Assembly: GCA_016710935.1 (NCBI GenBank)
Contig: JADJTY010000012.1
Coordinates: 1 to 64,000, forward strand
Reading direction: 5' to 3'
Source: Chitinophagaceae bacterium
GTDB taxonomy: Bacteria > Bacteroidota > Bacteroidia > Chitinophagales > Chitinophagaceae
DNA length: 64,000 nt
The translations under genes and the position numbers were made by a program. The notes under the pieces are model-generated. The model saw only the letters and a program-made list of their open reading frames with translations, was not told the origin of the DNA and searched no databases. This document shows positions 45,613 to 52,877 of this stretch, in pieces; the first letter of the stretch is position 1; each line of letters starts with the position of its first letter.

Positions 45613-47175
45613 TTATTTTAACCTTTTCAAATCCAGGTCCTGAAAATCAAAACTAAAATCAGTTAAAGGTGAAATAGCGGCCATGGTAAACCCGGATGCT
45701 TTGCCGTTTTCATCCAGGGTAAATTTTACATAAGCATCTGCATCCATGCTGCGGTCGTTCCATTTGGCAACAAACGTGTTCCCTTTATATGGAAGCAGTA
45801 TGCCGCTGAGCTTTGGAGAACGCTTACTGTCAAACCAGGGTTGTCCGTTCTTAATGGAAATGGTTACCGCTCCAAACCACTGATCAGTATATGTTCCGAT
45901 AAAATTATTGATATCGTTTTTGGGTGCAGTACTTTTTTGTTGTGCCGCAATACCCGCCCAGATAGAATCGGTTATTTTTTTAGCGTCCGCTTCATTTTTA
46001 AGCACCCGGTCGTGCATTTGCTTTACCCGGTTAGCCCCTTTCACACCCAGGTAGCTGTCTTTGATCGTATTGGTGATGGCTGTAAAAGCAGCACCTGATT
46101 GCTGGTTGGTTAATATAATGATGCCCAGTTTTAATTCAGGTATCAAAGTGATCTGTGTTACAATACCTGCCAGGCCACCCGTATGCGATGCCTGCTTATA
46201 CCCTTTTACATCGCTTAAAAACCAACCCAGGCCATAAGCCGCAAAATGTGTGTTATATGCTCCGGGGCCACCAACAGGAATAATAGTTTGAGGTGCCCAG
46301 AAATCTTGGTGCACTTCTTCACTGAACATTTTTTTACCATCGCCATATTTTCCATTATCCATTTGCATAATAAGCCATTTACTCAGGTCGGTGATATTAC
46401 TTACAATACCGCCGGCAGCATTGGCTGTTTCGCTCCACTCAATATCAATAGCAGTTACTTTTCCATTAACAGGTGCATGTGGCATTACAATATTATTTCT
46501 GTCAGGCACCCTGCTTATGGATGCTTTACTGACTGTCATGCCCAGCGGCTTCATAATACGTTGTTCTATGAAATCTTCCCAACTTAAGCCGCTTACCCTT
46601 GTTATAACTTCGCCCGCTACAATATAGAGGTTGTTATCATAATCATATTTTGTTCTGAAGGCCGAAACAGGTTTTAAGTAGCGGAGGTTGTGTATAATAT
46701 CTTTTTTTGTAAAATTATTAGAGTCGGGAAACATCATCAGGTCACCGGAACCCAATCCCAAACCACTGCGATGTGTTAACAGATCCCTGATGGTAAATGC
46801 ATCTGTAACATAGGGGTCGTACATTTTAAATTCGGGTATATGATCGGTTACTTTATCATCCCACTTCAGTTTACCTTCATCTATCAGCATGCCCAAAGCT
46901 GCGCTGGTAAATGCTTTACTGTTACTTGCCACACCAAACAATGTATTTTCATCTACCTTTTGCAGGGTACGCAAAGAACGTACACCATAACCTTTGGCAT
47001 GAATGAGTTTACCATCTTTTATTACCCCAACTGCAATGCCGGGCACATCAAAGGTTTTTAGCGTAAGTTCTGTAAGAGAATCTATTTGTAATGAAGTAAT
47101 AACTTGCGCTGCGGAAGTAACAGAGAAAGTGAGCGCAAATGATATAGCAGCAATAATAATAAAAAGCTTTTTCAT
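45613..47175 (-). CDS. serine hydrolase, class C beta-lactamase family with DUF3471 C-terminus
   Basis: A 520-residue exported protein. The signal peptide KLFIIIAAISFALTFSVTSAA is followed by the beta-lactamase/D-Ala-D-Ala carboxypeptidase fold. The SxxK motif is SNSKAFTSAALGML, with the catalytic Ser and Lys, and a YxN-like motif YDYDNNLYIVAGEV follows. The HTGG motif is ASHTGGLAGIVTQI. A C-terminal lipocalin-like DUF3471 domain runs from about residue 420 (NNFIGTYTDQWFGAVTISI). Such enzymes hydrolyse esters or peptides. It has its own TACATTTG promoter box at 47208. Confidence 0.88.
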   Translation of the reverse strand: MKKLFIIIAAISFALTFSVTSAAQVITSLQIDSLTELTLKTFDVPGIAVGVIKDGKLIHAKGYGVRSLRTLQKVDENTLFGVASNSKAFTSAALGMLIDEGKLKWDDKVTDHIPEFKMYDPYVTDAFTIRDLLTHRSGLGLGSGDLMMFPDSNNFTKKDIIHNLRYLKPVSAFRTKYDYDNNLYIVAGEVITRVSGLSWEDFIEQRIMKPLGMTVSKASISRVPDRNNIVMPHAPVNGKVTAIDIEWSETANAAGGIVSNITDLSKWLIMQMDNGKYGDGKKMFSEEVHQDFWAPQTIIPVGGPGAYNTHFAAYGLGWFLSDVKGYKQASHTGGLAGIVTQITLIPELKLGIIILTNQQSGAAFTAITNTIKDSYLGVKGANRVKQMHDRVLKNEADAKKITDSIWAGIAAQQKSTAPKNDINNFIGTYTDQWFGAVTISIKNGQPWFDSKRSPKLSGILLPYKGNTFVAKWNDRSMDADAYVKFTLDENGKASGFTMAAISPLTDFSFDFQDLDLKRLK

Positions 47176-47207
47176 GAATGAAAGTTTTAGTGCGTTGGTT
47201 TTATGTT

Positions 47208-47215
47208 CAAATGTA
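47208..47215 (-). promoter_or_regulatory. promoter -7 box of the serine hydrolase gene
   Basis: TACATTTG on the minus strand matches TAnnTTTG and lies 33 bases upstream of the start. Confidence 0.45.
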
Positions 47216-47263
47216 AACTTATTAGCGTATTCAGATTGTTGATGACAGCTGTAAACTCAAAAA

Positions 47264-47288
47264 AAATCCCCCCGATGTATCGGGGGGA
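47264..47288 (-). terminator. terminator after the DUF4920 gene
   Basis: TCCCCCCGAT and ATCGGGGGGA around GT-type loop (47267-47288) form a strong G+C-rich hairpin. Read leftward it is followed by a run of about eight T residues. It separates the DUF4920 gene from the serine hydrolase gene. Confidence 0.85.
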
Positions 47289-47311
47289 CAAAATAAAAAT
47301 ATAATTTATCC

Positions 47312-47779
47312 TTACAGAACCAAAATCCCTTTGGCCTGCATGGTAATTTCCTTTTTAGGTTGAGTAATGGCATCAATTTCAGCTTTACTCTTTCCTGCAT
47401 CTTCTGCATAATGTTTAAGCATATCCACGGTAGTTTCTTTCAGTGTAGCAGTTCCATCAACAACAATGGTTTTACCGTTCATGGATAAAGGCACTAAAAA
47501 TTTATGATCTTTCATCTTGATCATCATGGCTCCGTCGGCTGTTTCCATTTTAAGCCAGCAACCTTCTGCCTTACAAACTTCTTTTACTTTTCCGGTAACT
47601 TTCACATCTGCAGGTTTTGAACCGTTTAATTTTCCTGGCAGTTCACTTACCGGGATAGCACCATCGGCGGTTGTTTTTTCGCCAAATATCATTCCTGCAT
47701 TTGCATCACCTTCGGGAGGCTGGGCCATTAAAAGAAAGCCTAACAATAACGCCGGAATAGTTAATAATAATTTTTTCAT
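47312..47779 (-). CDS. exported DUF4920 protein
   Basis: About 155 residues from ATG at 47779 (MKKLLLTIPALLLGFLLMAQ); a start at 47812 would put extra polar sequence before the signal peptide and is rejected. The core VKVTGKVKEVCKAEGCWLKM with a Cys pair, then MMIKMKDHKFLVPLSMNGKT, is the DUF4920 pattern. The paired Cys residues may bind metal or form a disulfide; the function is unknown. It lies 50 bases past nusG, but behind a separate terminator. Confidence 0.75.
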   Translation of the reverse strand: MKKLLLTIPALLLGFLLMAQPPEGDANAGMIFGEKTTADGAIPVSELPGKLNGSKPADVKVTGKVKEVCKAEGCWLKMETADGAMMIKMKDHKFLVPLSMNGKTIVVDGTATLKETTVDMLKHYAEDAGKSKAEIDAITQPKKEITMQAKGILVL

Positions 47780-47803
47780 TTTATTTATTTTAAAATAATT
47801 AAA

Positions 47804-47823
47804 AAAAGCCACTTACGTGGCTT
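47804..47823 (-). terminator. nusG terminator
   Basis: AAGCCAC (47806-47812) and GTGGCTT (47817-47823) form a 7-bp hairpin. Read leftward it is followed by seven T residues. It closes the secE-nusG operon before the inserted genes. Confidence 0.75.
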
Positions 47824-47828
47824 GCAAT

Positions 47829-48434
47829 TTAAACAATTTTTTCAACCTGCATATAGCTAAGTTCAACCGGAGTAGCCCGGCCAAATATCTTAACCTGAAC
47901 CTTCAGTTTCTTCTTTTCATCATTCACTTCCTCAATAACACCATTAAAGTCATTGAATGGCCCGTCGATGATCTTGATGGTTTCCCCGATGATGAAAGGC
48001 TCACTCATGGTCATTCCGCCGGCATCGCTCATTTCATCTACTTTACCCAGCATCTTGTTAACCTCGGCTTTGCGTAAAGAAATAATATTCCCTTTTGATC
48101 CTTTACCATCAGTTAAAAAGTGCATAACGTTGCTGATATTACTCATAGACTGGATCATATCATCATTCAGTTTTCCATCGGCCACTTCAATCATAATATA
48201 ACCCGGGTAAAAGTTACGCTCACGCATTACTTTTTTACCGTTTAAAACCTTGTACACTTTTTCAACCGGTAAAAAAACCTGTTTTACAATATTGGTCCAG
48301 CCATTACGTACAATATCCTTATCAAGATATTCCTTGATCTTACGTTCTTTCCCGCTTACTACACGGAGCACATACCATTTGCTTTCCTTCTCAGCTTTCT
48401 CAGTCTTTTCAACTATCGGTGTTGTTGCTTCCAT
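47829..48434 (-). CDS. nusG: transcription termination/antitermination protein NusG
   Basis: A 201-residue elongation factor. An NGN domain (KWYVLRVVSGKERKIKEYLD and FYPGYIMIEV) binds RNA polymerase. The KOW domain near the C-terminus has IIDGPFNDFNGVIEEVNDEK. It couples transcription with translation and Rho. It follows secE with almost no gap (7 bases), the conserved pairing. The normal downstream neighbour rplK is 4 kb further on. Confidence 0.96.
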   Translation of the reverse strand: MEATTPIVEKTEKAEKESKWYVLRVVSGKERKIKEYLDKDIVRNGWTNIVKQVFLPVEKVYKVLNGKKVMRERNFYPGYIMIEVADGKLNDDMIQSMSNISNVMHFLTDGKGSKGNIISLRKAEVNKMLGKVDEMSDAGGMTMSEPFIIGETIKIIDGPFNDFNGVIEEVNDEKKKLKVQVKIFGRATPVELSYMQVEKIV

Positions 48435-48440
48435 AATCTG

Positions 48441-48635
48441 TTATTTAAATAGCTGGTAAATAAATTTCATGGCGTTATTGGCTACAAAATCCATAACCCA
48501 AACCATGCCGGTGATAATGAGGGTAGCTCCCAATACAATCATAGTTGATTGTTGCAGCTGATCCCAGTTTGGCCAGGTTACTTTGTACACTAATTCTTTG
48601 TAAGAATCTTTAAGGTATGCAGTAAATTTATTCAT
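48441..48635 (-). CDS. secE: preprotein translocase subunit SecE
   Basis: A 64-residue protein with the conserved amphipathic helix (YLKDSYKELVYKVTWPNWDQ) and one membrane segment (STMIVLGATLIITGMVWVMD). It is the essential clamp of the SecYEG channel. Length is normal for the single-TM form. It is downstream of tRNA-Trp and followed immediately by nusG. Confidence 0.95.
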   Translation of the reverse strand: MNKFTAYLKDSYKELVYKVTWPNWDQLQQSTMIVLGATLIITGMVWVMDFVANNAMKFIYQLFK

Positions 48636-48644
48636 GTTCCGTTG

Positions 48645-48746
48645 TTAAGTTGTTAATCCCTGCCCGAATGCGTTCAGGCGGGCGTTAATTAGTTAATCCA
48701 TTAATTAGTCAACACGTTTAAACGGATTAACGTTTAAACGGATTAA
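48645..48746. repeat. degenerate repeat block between secE and tRNA-Trp
   Basis: CGTTTAAACGGATTAA occurs twice in exact tandem (48715-48730 and 48731-48746). To the left lie GTTGTTAAGTTGTTAATCCC and GTTAATTAGTTAATCC, whose GTTAATCC units are inverted relative to GGATTAAC. The block thus pairs with itself over much of its length, like the other intergenic arrays here. Confidence 0.6.
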
Positions 48747-48757
48747 CCGTGTATTAG

Positions 48758-48828
48758 CACGGGCACTAGGATTCGAACCCAGATCAAAGGTTTTGGAGAC
48801 CCGTATGCTACCGTTGCACCATGCCCGT
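48758..48828 (-). tRNA. tRNA-Trp (CCA)
   Basis: Read leftward, acceptor ACGGGCA pairs with TGCCCGT. The anticodon loop has CTCCAAA, anticodon CCA, with a T-loop GGTTCGAATCC. CCA is not encoded. The position between tuf and secE is the conserved one. Confidence 0.95.
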
Positions 48829-48835
48829 GTAAAAA

Positions 48836-48868
48836 CCCCCTCCGCCCCCTAAAGGGAGAACTGGGCGT
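48836..48868. repeat. C-rich palindromic element upstream of tRNA-Trp
   Basis: ACCCCCTCCGCCCCCTAAAG followed by GGAGAACTGGGC. It looks like a member, diverged, of the CTCCCCC-TTC-GGGGGAG type palindromes seen at 55867, and it lies in an intergenic gap. Confidence 0.35.
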
Positions 48869-48977
48869 ATAAATATTAAAAGAACTTTTTTAAATTTTAG
48901 AGGTTAAAATTCCTCTTTCGAGATTTAGAAACCCTTAAAAAAAGCAAAGTACCTAAGCTTTTGGCCTAAGTACTCTG

Positions 48978-48985
48978 CAAAGATA
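48978..48985 (-). promoter_or_regulatory. promoter -7 box of tRNA-Trp-secE-nusG
   Basis: TATCTTTG on the minus strand, matching TAnnTTTG, lies 150 bases upstream of tRNA-Trp in the tuf-tRNA gap. Confidence 0.5.
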
Positions 48986-49004
48986 TAAAAAAACATCCAC
49001 AAAC

Positions 49005-49030
49005 TCTCCGCCGCGGCGGAGGTTGGGGGG
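49005..49030. repeat. 16-bp palindrome just past tuf
   Basis: CTCCGCCGCGGCGGAG is a perfect palindrome followed by GTTGGGGGGTT. It lies directly after the tuf stop. It may end the tuf transcript, but no T-run follows within ten bases. Confidence 0.45.
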
Positions 49031-49033
49031 TTA

Positions 49034-50221
49034 TTATTTTACAATTTCAGTTACCTGGCCGGCACCAACTGTACGGCCACCTTCACGAATCGCAAATTTT
49101 AAACCTTTTTCCATGGCGATTGGCTGAATCAACACCACATTTAATGAAGTGTTATCACCAGGCATCACCATTTCTGTTCCTGCATTCAGGGTAACTTCAC
49201 CAGTTACGTCTGTTGTACGGAAATAGAATTGTGGACGGTATTTATTGAAGAATGGAGTATGACGTCCGCCTTCTTCTTTGCTTAATACGTAAACTTCACC
49301 TTTGAACTCAGTGTGCGGGGTGATAGAACCTGGCTTGCAAATTACCATACCACGACGGATCTGGGTTTTCTCAATACCACGTAATAAAAGACCTGCGTTA
49401 TCACCAGCTTCACCTTCGTCAAGTAATTTCTTAAACATCTCAACACCAGTACAGGTTGTTGATAATGGCTTTTCCATTAAACCAACGATCTCCATTGCTT
49501 CACCAACTTTGATACGGCCTCTTTCGATACGACCTGTAGCAACAGTACCACGACCAGTGATTGAGAATACATCCTCAACACTCATCAGGAATGGTAAATC
49601 AACTAAACGTGGAGGTAAAGGAATGTAGCTATCAACTGCATCCATTAATTCGTTGATCTTTGCGATCCATTTGTCATCACCAGCTAAAGCGCCGGTTGCA
49701 GAACCCTGGATGATCGGTGTATTATCACCATCAAAACCATAAGAAGTTAACAACTCACGGATTTCCATTTCAACCAGTTCCAGTAATTCAGGATCATCAA
49801 CCAGATCTACTTTGTTCATGAAAACAACGATCTGAGGTACACCAACCTGGCGGGCCAGCAAGATGTGTTCTTTTGTTTGAGGCATAGGACCATCCGTAGC
49901 AGCAACTACCAGGATAGCACCATCCATCTGGGCAGCACCGGTGATCATGTTCTTTACATAATCGGCGTGACCCGGACAGTCAACGTGAGCATAGTGACGT
50001 AAGTCAGTAGCATACTCTACGTGAGCGGTATTAATTGTGATACCCCTTTCTTTTTCTTCAGGAGCACCATCAATATCATCATAATTTTTTTTCTCCGCCA
50101 AACCTCTTTTTGACAAAACATCGGTTATAGCGGCTGTAAGTGTTGTTTTACCATGATCTACGTGACCGATGGTTCCAACGTTTAAATGGGGTTTATCCCT
50201 TTTGAATGATTCTTTTGCCAT
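49034..50221 (-). CDS. tuf: elongation factor Tu
   Basis: A 395-residue translation GTPase delivering aminoacyl-tRNA. G1 is GHVDHGKTTL, G2 RGITIN, G3 DCPGHADY, G4 NKVD and the G5 SAT-type GSATGAL. Domain 2 and 3 motifs include TGRGTVATGRIERG and ending GGRTVGAGQVTEIVK. It follows four tRNA genes on the same strand and is probably co-transcribed with them, the classic tRNA-tufB arrangement. Confidence 0.99.
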   Translation of the reverse strand: MAKESFKRDKPHLNVGTIGHVDHGKTTLTAAITDVLSKRGLAEKKNYDDIDGAPEEKERGITINTAHVEYATDLRHYAHVDCPGHADYVKNMITGAAQMDGAILVVAATDGPMPQTKEHILLARQVGVPQIVVFMNKVDLVDDPELLELVEMEIRELLTSYGFDGDNTPIIQGSATGALAGDDKWIAKINELMDAVDSYIPLPPRLVDLPFLMSVEDVFSITGRGTVATGRIERGRIKVGEAMEIVGLMEKPLSTTCTGVEMFKKLLDEGEAGDNAGLLLRGIEKTQIRRGMVICKPGSITPHTEFKGEVYVLSKEEGGRHTPFFNKYRPQFYFRTTDVTGEVTLNAGTEMVMPGDNTSLNVVLIQPIAMEKGLKFAIREGGRTVGAGQVTEIVK

Positions 50222-50335
50222 TGTTTGTATTTTAATATTTGTTTTGAAAAAATGGTTGTCGTTTAAAGTCTGTAAACCATAGACCTGAATTTATTTTTTT
50301 GTAGGAATTCGCCTTTCGGCGAGTTCGCATTGTTG

Positions 50336-50407
50336 AGCCATCAGTGAGAATCGAACTCACGACCCCTTCCCTACCAAGGAAGTGCTCTACCCCTGAGCTA
50401 CGACGGC
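50336..50407 (-). tRNA. tRNA-Thr (GGT)
   Basis: Read leftward, acceptor GCCGTCG pairs with TGATGGC. The anticodon loop TTGGTAG within CTTCC/GGAAG gives GGT. It is the last tRNA before tuf. Confidence 0.95.
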
Positions 50408-50410
50408 TAA

Positions 50411-50498
50411 TAGTAGTCGGGAGTTATTAGTCGGGAGGCGGTAGTCGCTAGTCCTTAAAACGCGCTGACTCTGACTGCAGACTAAAGACTCCAGACTA
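50411..50498. repeat. imperfect inverted array between tRNA-Thr and tRNA-Gly
   Basis: The left arm (50411-50454) repeats TAGTCGGGAG-like units. The right arm (50467-50498), GACTGCAGACTAAAGACTCC then AGACTA, is its imperfect inverse (TAGTCTGGAGTCTTTAGTC when reversed). It fills the gap between two tRNA genes. Confidence 0.65.
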
Positions 50499-50504
50499 AA
50501 AATG

Positions 50505-50577
50505 AGCGGAAGACCAGGCTCGAACTGGCCACCTATAGCTTGGAAGGCTATCGCTCTACCAAATGAGCTACTTCCGC
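50505..50577 (-). tRNA. tRNA-Gly (TCC)
   Basis: Read leftward, acceptor GCGGAAG pairs with CTTCCGC. The anticodon loop CTTCCAA within ATAGC/GCTAT gives TCC. Confidence 0.95.
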
Positions 50578-50582
50578 ATGTT

Positions 50583-50689
50583 CAATTGGCAACAGGCAAT
50601 TTGCAATCAGCAAACACCCATTTACCATTTAAAAGAACTCGTTTTTATCAAGAGGCACTTGCCAATTGATTTTTGCCAATTGCCTGTTG
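50583..50689. repeat. imperfect inverted array between tRNA-Gly and tRNA-Tyr
   Basis: The left arm has GGCAACAGGCAATTTGCAAT (from 50588). The right arm (50656-50689) ends TTTTGCCAATTGCCTGTTG, its imperfect inverse. Both arms are made of 8-10 base GGCAATT units. The loop is about 40 bases. Confidence 0.65.
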
Positions 50690-50694
50690 AAAAG

Positions 50695-50777
<83 letters not shown>

Positions 50778-50790
50778 ATTTGCCTTACTG

Positions 50791-50863
50791 AGCCGAAGAC
50801 TGGAGTCGAACCAGCGACCTGCTGATTACAAATCAGCTGCTCTACCAACTGAGCTACTTCGGC
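50791..50863 (-). tRNA. tRNA-Thr (TGT)
   Basis: Read leftward, acceptor GCCGAAG pairs with CTTCGGC. The anticodon loop TTTGTAA within GCTGA/TCAGC gives TGT. It is the first tRNA of the tuf cluster. Confidence 0.95.
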
Positions 50864-50938
50864 GTTTTAATGCTCTATCCCGAAATGCTTCGGGACCTTG
50901 ATTTGCTGCTTTTTATACTTCAAAGCGAAAATCTACGG

Positions 50939-50962
50939 CCAACTGAGCTGATTCGGCGTTTT
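50939..50962 (-). repeat. 5' fragment of tRNA-Thr (TGT), duplicated upstream
   Basis: CCAACTGAGCTGATTCGGCG followed by TTTT matches the tRNA-Thr 5' end with its flank (50845-50868) at 22 of 24 bases. Only the acceptor and D-arm portion is present, so it cannot form a tRNA. Confidence 0.6.
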
Positions 50963-51024
50963 TTATAAAGAACTGATTCTCAAAAAATACAGGTATTAGT
51001 TACATACCCCTTTTTTTGGGAAGG

Positions 51025-51055
51025 CAAAGGTAAGAGAAAATGCTTAATACCAAAA
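51025..51055 (-). promoter_or_regulatory. promoter of the tRNA-tuf operon (TTTTG-N18-TACCTTTG)
   Basis: TACCTTTG (51025-51032) and TTTTG (51051-51055) on the minus strand, 18 bases apart, are a full match to the Bacteroidota consensus. It lies about 160 bases upstream of the first tRNA. Confidence 0.7.
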
Positions 51056-51108
51056 CTTTGAAATGATTTTTTTAACGGTATCCCATAAAATGTGAATAAA
51101 CTAAAAAA

Positions 51109-51144
51109 ACAAGCCCCCCGATTTATCGGGGGGCTTGTTTTTGG
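51109..51144. terminator. bidirectional-looking terminator after hpf
   Basis: CAAGCCCCCCG (51110-51120) and CGGGGGGCTTG (51127-51137) form an 11-bp perfect stem. T-runs follow on both strands. It ends hpf, read leftward. Confidence 0.85.
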
Positions 51145-51155
51145 GGCTCATTTTA

Positions 51156-51455
51156 TTATGCTGCCTGTTTCTCTTTTTGTCTTTTTATTTGTGTGATAAT
51201 TGACTCCAAAGCCGCATCAAAACTTTCTTCAAATGATTTAGAAGATTGCTTTACAAAAAACTCGTGTCTGGGAATCAGAACTTTAATCTCGGCCACTTTA
51301 TCCTTAATGGTGTGCACTATATTATCCAGCTTTAAATACACATCAACTTTCGTAATCCTGTCGTGATACTGTGTTAACTTTTCAACTTTTTTCTCGATAT
51401 AAGATACTAGCTTAATGTCTGCATCAAAGTGCACTGTCTGAATGTTTACGTTCAT
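51156..51455 (-). CDS. hpf: ribosome hibernation-promoting factor (short form)
   Basis: A 99-residue HPF/YfiA-type protein. It has INIQTVHFDADIKLVSYIEK-type beta-alpha opening, VEKLTQYHDRITKVDVYLKL and the second-helix stretch FEESFDAALESIITQIKRQK. The long-form C-terminal dimerisation domain is absent. It would bind the 30S decoding centre in stationary phase and block or dimerise ribosomes. It lies between xerC and the tRNA-tuf cluster, a common Bacteroidota arrangement. Confidence 0.92.
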   Translation of the reverse strand: MNVNIQTVHFDADIKLVSYIEKKVEKLTQYHDRITKVDVYLKLDNIVHTIKDKVAEIKVLIPRHEFFVKQSSKSFEESFDAALESIITQIKRQKEKQAA

Positions 51456-51669
51456 AACGTCTGGGTTTAATCTGTGAAAAATAATGTAAAAGAACTAGGT
51501 AGATCAATATGTCATAGGCTAATTTAAGAGGGTGTAGTTTCAATTTTATTTACAGTATGAAGTTAAGGCATTAAGGGTATTTTTCAAAAAAATATGTTGT
51601 AATCATCTGGTAAAATTTATAACGGTTTAAGCTCAGAAATATTATAACATATGTGATCATTTTTGCCCG

Positions 51670-52572
51670 TTAAGCTTTGGGATGGGCCTTCTTGTGTATA
51701 TCCTTTAATTTTTCAATGGTATTGTGGGTGTATATCTGCGTAGCAGCAAGGCTGCTGTGTCCCAGCAGTTCTTTAACAGCATTTAGATCGGCCCCGTTAT
51801 TCATCAAATGAGTGGCAAAACTATGCCGCAACACATGCGGACTTTTTTTATCAATGGTAGTAACCATTGCCAGGTATTTATTAACCGTGCTGTAAACATA
51901 CCTGGGGTATAATTTTTTCCCGGAAGCAGTTACCAGTAAAATAGTTCTGTCAAAATTTTCAAGCGCAGTTCTTTTATCCTCCATGTAATCATACATTTTC
52001 TGTATCAGTTGATTACTCACCGGAATGATGCGTTCTTTATTACCTTTTCCTAAAACTTTAACGGTACCATTGCTTTTAGAAATATCCGTCTCTTTTAAAC
52101 CTGTAAGTTCAGCCTGGCGCATTCCGGTGTTATAAAAAAGATGTAAGATCAACTGATCGGTTTTGCCTGCCCAGGTATCCGGAAACTCAACATGCGTTAA
52201 TAAAGTAGTCACATCTTTTTTATCAACAAACTGTGGCAGCCGCTTATTTACTTTTGGAGAAATGATCGCCGTCATCGGGCTTACTGTAATGGTTTGCTGC
52301 CTTAGCTGGTATTTGAAAAACGATTTAAGGGTGGATATCTTTCGGTTGATACTTTTAGATTCCATCCCTTTTTCCTTTAGTTCTGCCAGCCAGGATCTTA
52401 CAAAAGTTGTTTTTATTGCTGTTGGCTGCGTTTCGTCAAACCGGGTGAGCAGGAAATCGAAAAAAGCGGTCAGGTCGTTTTGATAAGATGTAATAGTATG
52501 ACGGGAATACCTTTTTTGGAAACTAAGGTAATCGAGAAATTGCTGAATGTGTGGGGCTACGCTTTGCTGCAT
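51670..52572 (-). CDS. XerC/XerD-type tyrosine recombinase
   Basis: About 300 residues from ATG at 52572 (MQQSVAPHIQQFLDYLSFQK). The N-terminal SAM-like domain has RYSRHTITSYQNDLTAFFDF. The catalytic domain has box I YNTGMRQAELTGLKETDI with Arg, box II HVLRHSFATHLMNNGADLN, LGHSSLAATQIYTH with His and the Tyr nucleophile. It would resolve chromosome dimers at dif together with a partner. The start lies just beyond the rpsU terminator, so it is probably expressed on its own or by read-through. Confidence 0.92.
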   Translation of the reverse strand: MQQSVAPHIQQFLDYLSFQKRYSRHTITSYQNDLTAFFDFLLTRFDETQPTAIKTTFVRSWLAELKEKGMESKSINRKISTLKSFFKYQLRQQTITVSPMTAIISPKVNKRLPQFVDKKDVTTLLTHVEFPDTWAGKTDQLILHLFYNTGMRQAELTGLKETDISKSNGTVKVLGKGNKERIIPVSNQLIQKMYDYMEDKRTALENFDRTILLVTASGKKLYPRYVYSTVNKYLAMVTTIDKKSPHVLRHSFATHLMNNGADLNAVKELLGHSSLAATQIYTHNTIEKLKDIHKKAHPKA

Positions 52573-52576
52573 AAAA

Positions 52577-52615
52577 AAACTGATACCCAAAGTTATGGTA
52601 ACCGGGTATCAGTTT
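52577..52615 (-). terminator. rpsU terminator
   Basis: AAACTGATACCC and GGGTATCAGTTT (52577-52588 and 52604-52615) form a 12-bp stem with a 15-base loop. Read leftward it is followed by six T residues that abut the xerC start codon. Confidence 0.8.
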
Positions 52616-52639
52616 AATATATTGCTGATTTAAATAATC

Positions 52640-52834
52640 TTAATCGAACTTACCAGCCGAAACCTGCTCTTTATAAACAGCTTTCAATACTTCCTTGCGA
52701 CGACGGATAGAAGGCTTGATGAAAGCCTGTCTTTCTCTCAGTTGTAACAGAATTTTGCTTTTCTCAAATTTCTTTTTGTACTTTTTGAGCGCTTTGTCGA
52801 TGTTTTCGCAATCTTTTGAATCAATAATTAACAT
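52640..52834 (-). CDS. rpsU: 30S ribosomal protein bS21
   Basis: A 64-residue protein from ATG at 52834: MLIIDSKDCENIDKALKKYK, then RERQAFIKPSIRRRKEVLKA. This start, not the longer frame to 52930, fits family length and the strong Shine-Dalgarno. bS21 sits on the 30S platform next to the 3' end of 16S rRNA and, in Bacteroidota, helps sequester the anti-SD. The gene is divergent from ribE and has its own promoter and terminator. Confidence 0.96.
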   Translation of the reverse strand: MLIIDSKDCENIDKALKKYKKKFEKSKILLQLRERQAFIKPSIRRRKEVLKAVYKEQVSAGKFD

Positions 52835-52844
52835 ATAATATATA

Positions 52845-52852
52845 CCTCCTTT
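52845..52852 (-). promoter_or_regulatory. strong Shine-Dalgarno of rpsU (AAAGGAGG)
   Basis: AAAGGAGG on the minus strand, about 10 bases before the rpsU ATG, is complementary to the 16S anti-SD. Other genes in this window lack such a site. Confidence 0.8.
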
Positions 52853-52869
52853 AGGTGATTTTAAGGGCG

Positions 52870-52877
52870 CAAAGATA
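52870..52877 (-). promoter_or_regulatory. promoter -7 box of rpsU
   Basis: TATCTTTG on the minus strand matches TAnnTTTG and predicts a transcript start about 20-30 bases upstream of rpsU, just before the Shine-Dalgarno. Confidence 0.6.

Noticed and set aside
51670..52572. Mobile-element integrase
   Set aside because: The gene has all Xer catalytic residues, normal length and sits between rpsU and hpf as in relatives, so it is a housekeeping XerC/D.
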